A stretch of DNA of 29,209 bases from DATDSR01 sp036517855 (GTDB lineage: Bacteria > Patescibacteriota > Minisyncoccia > Phycocordibacterales > DATDSR01), in assembly GCA_036517855.1 (NCBI GenBank), contig DATDSR010000059.1, forward strand, positions 1 to 29,209, written 5' to 3'. Position numbers and translations under genes: made by a program. The notes under the pieces are model-generated. The model saw nothing but the letters and a program-made list of their open reading frames with translations, was not told where the DNA came from and searched no databases. This document shows positions 1-7,766 of the stretch, in pieces. Position 1 is the first letter of the stretch; the number at the start of each line of letters is the position of its first letter.

Positions 1-1201
1 TGAAGGGTGGAGAAGACCAGGTGTCCCGTGAGGGCGCGTCCACGGCCGTGGTGGCCGTGTCGTTGTCGCGAATCTCACCCACCATTATGATGTCTTGGTC
101 TTGGCGCATGGCGCTCTTGAGCCCCTCAAAAAAAGTGTAGCCCTTCTTCTCATTCACCTGCGTTTGCACAAGACCCTCGATGTGGTATTCAACCGGATCT
201 TCAATAGTTATGATTTTGACCCCGGGCTCGTTGACCTCGCGCAAAAACGTATACAAAGTTGTTGTCTTGCCCGAGCCAGTGGGACCAGTATTCAAAATTA
301 ATCCATTTGGTTTACCTATCTCTTTGCGTACAATCTCAAGTAGTTGGTCACTCATACCAAGCTCTTGAAGTTTAACTTTGGTAGAGGCTGGGTTGAGTAT
401 GCGCATCACAGCCGCCTCGCCGTAGGCGCCTGGGATGATCGAGGTGCGAATGTCTATTTCGAGGCCACTAAGGATCACGGAGAAGCGACCATCTTGCCTA
501 GCACTCTCGATATTTAATTTCAAAGTCGAAAGTAACTTGATACGGGACAGAACCAACTTATATATATGTGCATCGAAACTAGCTACATCTTGCAAAATAC
601 CGTCGATGCGAAAACGGGCCCGCACCTGGTGCTCCTCTGGTTCGAGGTGCACGTCCGAAACGCCCAAGGTTATCGAGCTCGCGAGGATCACTTCTAGGAC
701 AGCTGTTACCTGAGAGGTTGAATCGCCGGCAAGTATCTCGCCCAAAATCTTTTTCGTATCCTCAATGGTTTTAATTTTGCTGGCGAAGGTGGCCAAGTCC
801 GTCCCTGATATATCTATCTGACCCACCTTGGTGCGTTCAATCTTTTGGATGTCCTCGTAATATTTCCACGCCCGCGCAAGGCTAGCTTCGGTAGTGATGT
901 GGAGTGTGGCGATAAAGCCACGCCCACTTAGTTCGTCGAGAGCTGCTATGGCCCTAGGGGATTGAGGAGAGAAGACGGCCACATCAATGTTTTTACCCGC
1001 CGCGCGAAAGACTGCAATCTTGCCAGCGCGCGCTTTCGCTTCGTCCACTAGGCCCAAGGCATCTGGTCCAATCGAAACCGTTGAGAGATCCACGTAGGGG
1101 ATACCTAGTCGTGAAGAGGCAAGTTGGGCAAACTCCTCGGCCTGTCGCCCACGTAGTTCAGCGCTCTTGCGTAACTGACTATCTTCATCAAATTGCACCA
1201 T
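1..1201 (-). CDS. pilB: Type IV pilus / type II secretion ATPase (PilB/GspE family), 3' part outside window, apparent frameshift
   Basis: Assembly ATPase that powers pilus extension or type II secretion from the cytoplasmic face of the membrane. Reading the minus strand from ATG at 1201 gives about 400 residues. First comes an N-terminal MshEN-like region, then the typical SDVHLEP segment, the Walker A motif GPTGSGKTTT, the Asp-box stretch ITIEDPVEY, and the Walker B region MRQDQDIIMVGEIRD. After the codons for TTAVDA (near 37) the frame breaks. The family sequence ALTGHLVFSTLH continues perfectly in the next frame from about 33 to 1, as if one G were missing near 33-37. This could be a real pseudogene lesion or a sequencing error; the window edge prevents deciding. 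The start is supported by a perfect TATAAT six bases upstream. Family assignment is secure; pilus versus secretion role is not. Confidence 0.9.
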   Translation of the reverse strand, partial: MVQFDEDSQLRKSAELRGRQAEEFAQLASSRLGIPYVDLSTVSIGPDALGLVDEAKARAGKIAVFRAAGKNIDVAVFSPQSPRAIAALDELSGRGFIATLHITTEASLARAWKYYEDIQKIERTKVGQIDISGTDLATFASKIKTIEDTKKILGEILAGDSTSQVTAVLEVILASSITLGVSDVHLEPEEHQVRARFRIDGILQDVASFDAHIYKLVLSRIKLLSTLKLNIESARQDGRFSVILSGLEIDIRTSIIPGAYGEAAVMRILNPASTKVKLQELGMSDQLLEIVRKEIGKPNGLILNTGPTGSGKTTTLYTFLREVNEPGVKIITIEDPVEYHIEGLVQTQVNEKKGYTFFEGLKSAMRQDQDIIMVGEIRDNDTATTAVDAPSRDTWSSPPF

Positions 1202-1207
1202 GTAAAG

Positions 1208-1213
1208 ATTATA
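1208..1213 (-). promoter_or_regulatory. Extended -10 box of the pilB-like gene (leaderless start)
   Basis: On the minus strand the sequence reads TGaTATAAT followed by six bases and then the ATG at 1201. A perfect extended -10 this close puts transcription start on or next to the start codon, so the mRNA should be leaderless. No good -35 is seen. Confidence 0.6.
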
Positions 1214-1318
1214 TCAGCCAGACGGCTTATTTACAGCGTTCGCTGAGTGGACTTGACATTATATTAAAAAAGCGTAGCTTTGGGGCAAGGTCATCTAAAT
1301 CTGGTTTTGACACAAAGC

Positions 1319-1348
1319 TTGACAAATTGGCAAGGATTGTGCTACAAT
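1319..1348 (+). promoter_or_regulatory. Sigma-70 type promoter of the giant surface protein
   Basis: TTGACA at 1319-1324 and TACAAT at 1343-1348 are separated by 18 bases. Transcription would start near 1355, giving a leader of about 22 bases with the ribosome site GGAGGAGG at 1361-1368, eight bases before the ATG at 1377. Other TTGACA hexamers at 1253-1258 and 1307-1312 lack a matching -10. Confidence 0.7.
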
Positions 1349-1376
1349 AACCCCTTAATAGGAGGAGGCAGTTTTT

Positions 1377-4300
1377 ATGGCTAAATATATGAGTAAAATC
1401 AACAAAATCGTCATTTCACTCGCGGTCGCTAGTTCGGCCTTTTTGACCGTTGGCGTGATGGCCGCCTCTGCCGCCTCCGATAGCTCTTGTGGCCTCTCCG
1501 GTGGTGCAAACATCACCGTAGTTAATCTCGGCGGCCCTAACCATTGGATGCAGTCAAATGGCAATAATTCATACAGCCAACCTCCTGTTGGTGTTAACCT
1601 AGCCGCCGGTACTTACAAGGTCAAACTTGTAGCCTACGATACTCACGACGAGTCCAAGGCTTGTTACCAAGCCGGCAACTGTCCTATCACCAACTGGCAA
1701 CAGCCCTACGAAATTTTCAAAGTTAAACTCCTAAATTCTTCAGGTGGTACCATTGCCACTTCCAATTCAACCCAAGATTTGGGTGACAACACGAATAAAC
1801 AAACATACACAGTTAACACAAACTTGGTTGTTCCTTCGAGCGTGGCCAAAGTACAGGCCGTTCACGGTTCAAACAGCACAGTCACCGCCAACAGTCTCTC
1901 GGCCATCTGCGCCTCTTTCGAACTTATAAGCGCCCCAAACAACCCCCCCACTGTCGACATCAAGGCCAATGGCTCCGATAATCCCGCCCCCATTGCTTAC
2001 AACACTTCAGCTAATTTGACTTGGACAAGCACAAACGCCACTTCCTGTTCATCCAGTTGGGATGGCCCTAAGCCAATCAACAACACCTCCGGCGAATCCA
2101 CTGGCAACCTTACCAACACAACGTCCTACACCATCACCTGTTACAACTCAATCGGCCAAAGCGATAGCGACTCGGTGACAGTGACGGTGAATCAACAGCC
2201 GCAACCTCCTACAGTTACCATTAACGCCAACCCAAATCCTGTTAACTCTGGTGCAACCACCAATCTTACTTGGAATTCCCAAAACACCACTTCCTGTTCT
2301 ACTTCAGGTGGCCCGTGGGTGAATCCAGGGGCTCGCAACATAAACGGAACCGAACCTTCGGCGGCCCTTTTCTCCGCGCAAACTTTCACCATTACTTGTC
2401 AAAACTCTGCTGGCCAGCAAGCAAGCGCGTTTGTTACTGTAAACGTCAACCAAGTTAATCTTCCTACGGTTACGCTCACTGCTAACCCCTCGAGTATTAA
2501 CTCTGGTTCAACTTCCAATCTAGTATGGACGGTTGCTAATGCTACATCTTGTACTGCTACCGGCAACGGCTTTACTGGAAACAAGAATCCAGCTGGTGGC
2601 AATCAGAACACCCCAACCCTCTTCCAAACTACCACCTACACTATCACTTGTAGCAACTCAGTTGGCCAAAGCGCCACTGATTCTGCAACTGTGACAGTTT
2701 TGTCTCCTCAGGCACCCACTGTTGACCTCAAGGTCAACGGTTCAAACGGTCCGATTACTATCCAATCAGGCAACTCGGCCACACTTGATTGGACAAGCGC
2801 CAACGCTACTTCTTGTAGCGCCTCTGTCGATTGGCAGGGTAACAAGCAAATCCCTAACGGCAGTGAGACTACCGGTGTTCTAACTACTGCTCGCGCATAC
2901 AACTATCATATCGACTGTTTCAACAGCACCTCGGGTCTCTCCGTGCACGATTTTGTGACGGTTGTTGTTAACCCTACCGTAAACCAACCAACCGTTAATC
3001 TCACGGTCAACGGTCAAAGTGCGATTACCATCAACGCTGGCACTTCGGCCATGCTTAGTTGGACTTCGCAGTTCGCCACCTCTTGTACGGCCTCTGTCGA
3101 TTGGCAAGGCAACAAGGCTACAAGCGGCAACATCTCAACCGGCATACTCAACAGCGTTCGCACATACACTTACAACATAGACTGTAGTGGCGCAGGTGGT
3201 AACGCAAGCGACTCTGTCACGGTAAACGTTGTGCCTGGTCAAGGCAACTTGCCTACGGTTGATTTGCTCGTGAACAGTTCTAACGGTCCTATCACCATTA
3301 ACTACAATTCTTCGGCCTCTCTGTCGTGGGTTGCAAGTAACGCCAACTCCTGTGTGGCCTCCGGCAGTTGGAGTGGCAACAAGAATCTCTCTGGCGTACA
3401 AGGCACCGGCAATCTCACCGATAGTTCGTACACCTACGACATTACCTGTGGTAATCAGTTTGGTTCTGACACCGATTCAGTCATAGTTAATGTAAATTCT
3501 CAAGTCATCAACCAACCCACCGTAGACATCAAGGCCAATAATTCCAATGGTCCTATCAGTATTTCCTACAACAACTCGGCCATGCTCTCGTGGAGCTCAA
3601 CTAACGCTGACACTTGTGTGGCAAGTGATAATTGGAGTGGCAACAAGAGTCTCTCGGGTTTGCAGTCAACAGGTCAGATGACGACCACTCGCACCTATAC
3701 CATTACTTGTAGCAATCAGTTCGGTTCGGACTCTGATTCTGTGACGGTTAATGTTCAAGGTCAGCAATTCGGCACTCCTGCTGTGGACATACTTGCCAAT
3801 GGTAGCAACGGTCCTATCACCATCAATTCTGGCACATCGGCGTCACTCTCGTGGGTTGCTTCAAACGTTGACACTTGCATCGCAAGCGGCAATTGGAATG
3901 GCAACCGTAACAACTTCTCGGGTATCGCTTCTACCGGTACACTCACTGGTCCAGCAAGTTTCACTTACACCATTACTTGTACCGGTCCTGGCGGCAACGC
4001 CACCGACTTCGTGGTAGTGAATGTAAATGAACCACAGCTTAATGCTCCTACCGTCGACATAAAGGCCAATAACTCAAACGGCCCTATCACCATCAGTTCA
4101 AACTCCTCGGCTAACCTCACATGGACATCAAGCAACGCAGATACTTGTAGTGCTTCAGGTAGCTGGAGTGGTAGCAAGAACACCAACGGCTCACAGAGCA
4201 CCAACAGCTTGAGCCAGGGCACTTACACCTACACAATTACTTGTAGCGGTACTGGTGGCACAGCAAGTGACTCTGTCACTGTTAACGTAAACCAGAATCA

Positions 4301-6272
4301 AGTTAACACTCCTAGTGTTGATCTCTTGATAAACGCCAGCAACGGCCCGATCACTATCAACTACGGCCAATCAGCTTCACTCTCGTGGGTAGCATCTAAT
4401 GCCGACGCTTGTTTTGCCTCAGGCGGTTGGAGTGGCACTAAGAACCTCTCGGGCACGCAAAGCACGGGAGCGCTCTTCGGTACCCAAACTTACACCATCA
4501 CTTGTACCGGTGCGGGCGGTTCGGCGAGTGACAACGTCACTGTGAATGTGAACGGCCAGAACAATCAGTACCCAACCGTTACTATCAATGCCAACCCTAA
4601 CCCTGTTAACTCGGGCAATTCCTCAACTCTCACGTGGAACTCCACCAACGCTTCGAGTTGTTACGCTTCACAAGGCCCTTGGAACGGTAGCAAGAACATA
4701 AGTGGCAGTGAGAGCACCAACGCCCTCTTCCAATCGACCACCTTCGGCATTACCTGCCAGAGCTCAAGCGGTCAGACGGCTACAGCCAACGTGACTGTTG
4801 ATGTAACCAACAACAATTACAACAATCCTCCAACGCTTAATCTATACGCTAACCCAAGCCAAGTGCCTGTAGGCTCTAGCTCGACGCTCTATTGGAACAC
4901 CACCAACGTGACATCTTGTACGGCAAGTGGCGATTGGTACGGTACCAAGGTTATAAGTGGCACAGAGCTTGTTGGTCCTATCAACGTTGTTAAGAATTAC
5001 ATCCTCACTTGTTACGGTCCTGGTGGCTCGGTGGTGCGCAATGTGAGTGTCTCGCCTATCGGCCAAGTACTTGGCGCAGCCGCTCCTACCCTCTCCATCT
5101 ACGCCATCCCTTCACCCGTGCAGTATGGCAGTGGCTCCACACTCTATTGGAACTCAACCAATGTTGACTACTGTTACGCCTCAAACGATTGGTACGGCAG
5201 CAAAACTATCTCTGGTAGCCAGCCAACAGGCGCGCTCTACCGCGATATGACCTACACCATCACCTGCTCGGGCTTGGGTGGCACCATCACTCGTAGCGCC
5301 GTGGTCCCTGTCATTGGCCGCCCGGTAGTCTACTATCCTCCTGTTGTCGCCGGTGTTACTGGTAGTTACGGTGCCACAATCGAAAAGCAGGTGGTTAACC
5401 TAAGTACTCCTAACGGCTCGGGCACAAACATTGGTGCTTGGTCTGGCAACAACCTTGAGTATCGCGTCACCGTTCGCAACACTGGCACCCTTACTCTCAC
5501 CAATCTTACTATCAAAGACGTGCTCTCTGACAAAGTGGAGATTGTTAAGGCTTCGGACGCTGGCACTTACGATTACGTTACTCGCACAGTCTCGTGGAAG
5601 ATCTCACGACTTGCCGCTGGTGAGTCCAAGACCTTCACACTCGAAGTGCGCGTGGGTGGATGTGATGCCGACATAGCAGTCCAAAACTACGCGACACTTA
5701 GTGGCTCGCAAATCTCAAGTCAAACATCTAACACTGTTGTAGCGGGTGTCTACGCTGGTCCATTCGTCCTCTCAATCGATAATCCAGCTCCTGTCATTCG
5801 CCCAGGCGACAAAGTGACCTACACCATCCGTTATCGCAACGACAGTACTGGCACGGTGAAGGGCGCGACTCTCGACATGTCTCTGCCTGCCGCTATGGTT
5901 GTGGCCGGCGGCAACGTTACTCGCCTTACCCTCGGCGATATCGCCCCAGGCGCCTCTGGCCAGGTGCAAATAGTGGCCACAGTTGATAAGAGTGTGCTCG
6001 ATGGTGAACAGCTTACCACCACCGCTCGTGCTACTTACATCGACAATGGCGTGACCCGCACAGCTGATGCCAGCACCGTGAGCACAGTCAGTGGCAATGC
6101 CCCGGTTGTTAAAGACAATTCCGGCATAGTGTCATCCGCTACTTCGAGTGGCTTGCACCTCTTGCCCCAGACTTTCCTCGGTTGGCTCTTGCTCCTCTTG
6201 CTCATCATCATCCTGGCCGTCTTCATCAAGCGTCTCTTGAGCAAGGACGAAGACAAGCCAGCGGCTCATTAA
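1377..6272 (+). CDS. Giant secreted, membrane-anchored surface protein with 13 Ig-like repeats
   Basis: A 1631-residue extracytoplasmic protein. Residues 1-33 are a signal peptide (basic start, hydrophobic core, cleavage plausible after AASA). Residues about 35-185 form a unique N-terminal domain. From residue 190 to about 1320 there are 13 Ig-like repeats of roughly 87 residues. Each has a core L-W-T-S, a Cys in an SC-x-AS context, a W-x-G-x-K turn and a second Cys in YTITC, so each could hold one disulphide. Two DUF11-like domains follow (about 1330-1440 and 1445-1540). The C-terminus has LPQT, a long hydrophobic helix (about 1597-1617) and a charged tail, a membrane anchor. LPQT resembles a sortase motif but has F, not G, in position five. 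A strong Shine-Dalgarno fixes the start. Likely an adhesin or cell-surface stalk; the ligand is unknown. Confidence 0.85.
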   Translation: MAKYMSKINKIVISLAVASSAFLTVGVMAASAASDSSCGLSGGANITVVNLGGPNHWMQSNGNNSYSQPPVGVNLAAGTYKVKLVAYDTHDESKACYQAGNCPITNWQQPYEIFKVKLLNSSGGTIATSNSTQDLGDNTNKQTYTVNTNLVVPSSVAKVQAVHGSNSTVTANSLSAICASFELISAPNNPPTVDIKANGSDNPAPIAYNTSANLTWTSTNATSCSSSWDGPKPINNTSGESTGNLTNTTSYTITCYNSIGQSDSDSVTVTVNQQPQPPTVTINANPNPVNSGATTNLTWNSQNTTSCSTSGGPWVNPGARNINGTEPSAALFSAQTFTITCQNSAGQQASAFVTVNVNQVNLPTVTLTANPSSINSGSTSNLVWTVANATSCTATGNGFTGNKNPAGGNQNTPTLFQTTTYTITCSNSVGQSATDSATVTVLSPQAPTVDLKVNGSNGPITIQSGNSATLDWTSANATSCSASVDWQGNKQIPNGSETTGVLTTARAYNYHIDCFNSTSGLSVHDFVTVVVNPTVNQPTVNLTVNGQSAITINAGTSAMLSWTSQFATSCTASVDWQGNKATSGNISTGILNSVRTYTYNIDCSGAGGNASDSVTVNVVPGQGNLPTVDLLVNSSNGPITINYNSSASLSWVASNANSCVASGSWSGNKNLSGVQGTGNLTDSSYTYDITCGNQFGSDTDSVIVNVNSQVINQPTVDIKANNSNGPISISYNNSAMLSWSSTNADTCVASDNWSGNKSLSGLQSTGQMTTTRTYTITCSNQFGSDSDSVTVNVQGQQFGTPAVDILANGSNGPITINSGTSASLSWVASNVDTCIASGNWNGNRNNFSGIASTGTLTGPASFTYTITCTGPGGNATDFVVVNVNEPQLNAPTVDIKANNSNGPITISSNSSANLTWTSSNADTCSASGSWSGSKNTNGSQSTNSLSQGTYTYTITCSGTGGTASDSVTVNVNQNQVNTPSVDLLINASNGPITINYGQSASLSWVASNADACFASGGWSGTKNLSGTQSTGALFGTQTYTITCTGAGGSASDNVTVNVNGQNNQYPTVTINANPNPVNSGNSSTLTWNSTNASSCYASQGPWNGSKNISGSESTNALFQSTTFGITCQSSSGQTATANVTVDVTNNNYNNPPTLNLYANPSQVPVGSSSTLYWNTTNVTSCTASGDWYGTKVISGTELVGPINVVKNYILTCYGPGGSVVRNVSVSPIGQVLGAAAPTLSIYAIPSPVQYGSGSTLYWNSTNVDYCYASNDWYGSKTISGSQPTGALYRDMTYTITCSGLGGTITRSAVVPVIGRPVVYYPPVVAGVTGSYGATIEKQVVNLSTPNGSGTNIGAWSGNNLEYRVTVRNTGTLTLTNLTIKDVLSDKVEIVKASDAGTYDYVTRTVSWKISRLAAGESKTFTLEVRVGGCDADIAVQNYATLSGSQISSQTSNTVVAGVYAGPFVLSIDNPAPVIRPGDKVTYTIRYRNDSTGTVKGATLDMSLPAAMVVAGGNVTRLTLGDIAPGASGQVQIVATVDKSVLDGEQLTTTARATYIDNGVTRTADASTVSTVSGNAPVVKDNSGIVSSATSSGLHLLPQTFLGWLLLLLLIIILAVFIKRLLSKDEDKPAAH
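1944..5340 (+). repeat. Thirteen tandem Ig-like coding repeats (about 261 bp period)
   Basis: The repeats start at PPTVDI (codon at 1944) and end before the PPVVAGV segment. Units 6, 7, 9 and 10 share near-identical stretches such as NGPITI and WSGNK. Units 2, 3, 11 and 12 belong to a second subtype (ANPxxVxxG). The alternation suggests duplication of blocks followed by divergence. Such repeats are prone to recombination and assembly error. Confidence 0.85.
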
Positions 6273-6300
6273 CCCACTTACCCATCTTACCTACAAAATC

Positions 6301-6373
6301 TCAGCCGAAAGGCTGATCCGCCTCGGGCGGAATGGTGCGACTAAGCAAAAGGCTCCCTAAGGGAGTCTTTTGC
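6301..6373 (+). terminator. Three consecutive hairpins, the last a likely intrinsic terminator
   Basis: Hairpin 1 (6301-6316) is TCAGCC, GAAA tetraloop, GGCTGA. Hairpin 2 (6317-6331) is TCCGCC, TCG, GGCGGA and abuts the first. Hairpin 3 (6345-6373) is a 13-pair stem with loop TAA and one G-T pair, with its descending arm rich in T. They lie directly after the stop codon of the giant gene. The GAAA loop is a GNRA tetraloop. Confidence 0.7.
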
Positions 6374-6459
6374 GTTTCGTTTCACATTATGTTAGTTTCG
6401 AATCAGAACTGCGATCCCTCAGACGGAGGAACTTCTCGCAGGAGGATGGAGGAATAAAT

Positions 6460-6975
6460 ATGTCGGCTCAACAAGTGCCTCTGTGGCGCCGCGTTCGTGC
6501 TGTTACGCTTACGGCAGAGAGTCTGCGCCTCTACAACGACCCAGGCTTTGCCGCTTGGGCTGAAGGGCACGAAGCCACAAGGGAGCAGCACAACGGGCAG
6601 ATCAAGCCCAGTTGGGACATCGACCAGACATTCGACTGGTTGCTCAAGTACATGGCGGGTAAGCCGTGTCCACTCGATGTGCTCCAGATGCAGGACGTCA
6701 TCGAGCTTGCGGACTTCGATGTGCCTGGCTTCGTGGCCGACGGAACATGGGGCGATTTTTCTGTCGCCTCGGTGGAGAAATGTCGTGGTGAAGGATACCA
6801 ACTTTACCAGACGAGGCCGGCATGCGCCGACTGCGGGGGCTATCTCGATAGCAAGCATCACGCGGATCAGTGCACTACGGGTGCCTGCGCGGGTGACGAT
6901 TCCCGAGCCTTCAAGCCCGAGCGGGGCGACGGTAGCGACCCGACGAAGCGCTTCGGCGAACCGCCGGACGCGTGA
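6460..6975 (+). CDS. Hypothetical protein, 171 aa
   Basis: Function not recognised. The start at 6460 is chosen over an in-frame ATG at 6370 because a strong purine tract (GGAGGATGGAGGAA, 6441-6454) lies just upstream, and 6370 falls inside the preceding terminator. The protein is soluble, with no signal peptide or membrane segment. It has an N-terminal part rich in W and charged residues, a Cys cluster in the C-terminal third (CADCGG, then two more Cys near CTTGAC) that could bind zinc, and a disordered, acidic and proline-rich tail. It has its own GC-rich hairpin downstream, so it is probably transcribed alone. It is richer in G+C than the toxin-antitoxin pair that follows. It belongs with the other orphan Shine-Dalgarno-led genes of this window. 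Confidence 0.65.
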   Translation: MSAQQVPLWRRVRAVTLTAESLRLYNDPGFAAWAEGHEATREQHNGQIKPSWDIDQTFDWLLKYMAGKPCPLDVLQMQDVIELADFDVPGFVADGTWGDFSVASVEKCRGEGYQLYQTRPACADCGGYLDSKHHADQCTTGACAGDDSRAFKPERGDGSDPTKRFGEPPDA

Positions 6976-6996
6976 AGTCAGATCGCAAGCAATTGA

Positions 6997-7025
6997 GGGC
7001 CCGGTTCCGTTAGGGAGCCGGGCCC
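6997..7025 (+). terminator. GC-rich hairpin after the 171-aa gene
   Basis: Arms GGGCCCGGTTCC and GGAGCCGGGCCC form 12 pairs (one G-T) around loop GTTAG. No long T-run follows (ACTGTTTGG), so termination may be partial, or this may be a 3' protective stem. Confidence 0.55.
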
Positions 7026-7083
7026 GACTGTTTGGTACTACGAAACATGTTTTTAGATTTACCCGTGTGCTAAAATTACGCTT

Positions 7084-7227
7084 GTGTATACTAAGCGCAA
7101 AAAGCCAAAGGCCAAACAAACTTTTGTGTCACGCCCGACTCTGAAGGCCATAGTCGCCAAAATCAATAGCAAAAATATGCATCCTGAGTTTGATTGGGGT
7201 AAGCGGGTGGGCAAAGAAATAGTGTAA
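7084..7227 (+). CDS. Short basic protein, 47 aa, possible antitoxin-like
   Basis: A short frame from GTG at 7084 encodes a Lys-rich start followed by TLKAIVAKI and ending in FDWGKRVGKEIV. The tail resembles ends of small MazE/AbrB-type antitoxins, but no DNA-binding fold is recognisable in 47 residues and no toxin is directly coupled. A -10 box TAAAAT at 7071-7076 ends seven bases before the GTG, so a leaderless transcript is plausible. It lies upstream of the Phd/RelE pair but has its own promoter. It could also be a degraded remnant of a longer antitoxin gene. Confidence 0.4.
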   Translation: MYTKRKKPKAKQTFVSRPTLKAIVAKINSKNMHPEFDWGKRVGKEIV

Positions 7228-7241
7228 ACAATAACTCCCGC

Positions 7242-7270
7242 TTGACAGGAGGATTATCTTAAGATAAACT
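7242..7270 (+). promoter_or_regulatory. Promoter of the toxin-antitoxin operon with perfect palindromic operator
   Basis: TTGACA (7242-7247) and TAAACT (7265-7270) are 17 bases apart. The perfect 14-bp palindrome TTATCTTAAGATAA (7254-7267) sits between them and overlaps the -10. Type II antitoxins commonly repress their own promoter through such a site. The -10 ends six bases before the ATG at 7277, so the operon mRNA is probably leaderless. Confidence 0.7.
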
Positions 7271-7276
7271 TACGTT

Positions 7277-7546
7277 ATGTCACAAACAATCATTGGGTTG
7301 AAGGAGTTGCGCGAGAATACCGAGACCTATATTAAGCGTGCTAGCCTCGGCCATACTTTTATGGTTATGCGTCGTTCTCAACCGGTTTTCAAAATTGTGC
7401 CGCCCGAGGATGATGATGAGAGAGGTTGGGAAACCGTTATTGATTTTACCAAAATCCGCAAAGGTGGCGTGCCAACATCGGAGATTTTGGAAGCAATGGC
7501 TAGCATGACCAAACGCAATGGATCAAATAAAAAAGGCTCTAGCTAA
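7277..7546 (+). CDS. Phd/YefM-family antitoxin
   Basis: An 89-residue antitoxin that should bind and neutralise the toxin encoded next and repress the operon. The N-terminal half has the Phd/YefM pattern: GLKELRENTETYIKRAS for the DNA-binding fold, then FMVMRRSQPVFKIVPP. The C-terminal half (DDDERGWETVIDFTKIRKGG onward) is the charged, extended region that would wrap the toxin. Its 3' end overlaps the toxin start by 29 bases, a coupling typical of type II pairs. No ribosome site is seen; the gene starts at or next to the predicted transcript 5' end. Confidence 0.8.
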   Translation: MSQTIIGLKELRENTETYIKRASLGHTFMVMRRSQPVFKIVPPEDDDERGWETVIDFTKIRKGGVPTSEILEAMASMTKRNGSNKKGSS

Positions 7547-7766
7547 ATTAAGCAAGAGGGATTTTCTCATAGCCAAATACCTACTCTCAAAAATAGAGAC
7601 GGGCAATTTATCAGAGTTAAAAATTAAAAAGCTAGTCGGATATAGCGATCTATACAGGGCTCGGAAAGGCAGGATTCGTGTAATTTACCGTTTGCTGGCT
7701 AGCGGTGCCACAGAAACTTTGTCTGTGGAACTGCGGGGTGAAGACACATATCGCCACCTCGGATGA
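7518..7766 (+). CDS. RelE/ParE-family toxin
   Basis: An 82-residue basic protein of the RelE/ParE fold. The segment LVGYSDLYRARKGRIRVIYRL matches the conserved central strands of the family, where R-x-x-R-V-I-Y recurs. RelE members cut mRNA on the ribosome and ParE members inhibit gyrase; the sequence does not decide between these, although the positive charge favours RelE-like ribonuclease activity. It overlaps the antitoxin by 29 bases and its stop overlaps the tsaE start in ATGA, so the toxin-antitoxin promoter may also drive tsaE and beyond. Confidence 0.75.
   Translation: MDQIKKALAKLSKRDFLIAKYLLSKIETGNLSELKIKKLVGYSDLYRARKGRIRVIYRLLASGATETLSVELRGEDTYRHLG

Noticed and set aside
1944..5340. 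Regular repeats that could be taken for a CRISPR array or satellite
   Set aside because: The period is about 261 bp with no constant-length spacers, and the repeats translate in one frame into Ig-like domains.
6163..6230. LPQT followed by hydrophobic helix as a sortase anchoring signal
   Set aside because: Position five is F instead of G, so it does not meet the LPXTG rule; it is treated as a plain membrane anchor until a matching sortase is shown.
6403..7119. Long open frame on the minus strand (about 238 codons)
   Set aside because: It lies antisense to the 171-aa gene, has no ribosome site or recognisable domain, and crosses a terminator hairpin; the plus-strand gene has a clear Shine-Dalgarno and terminator.
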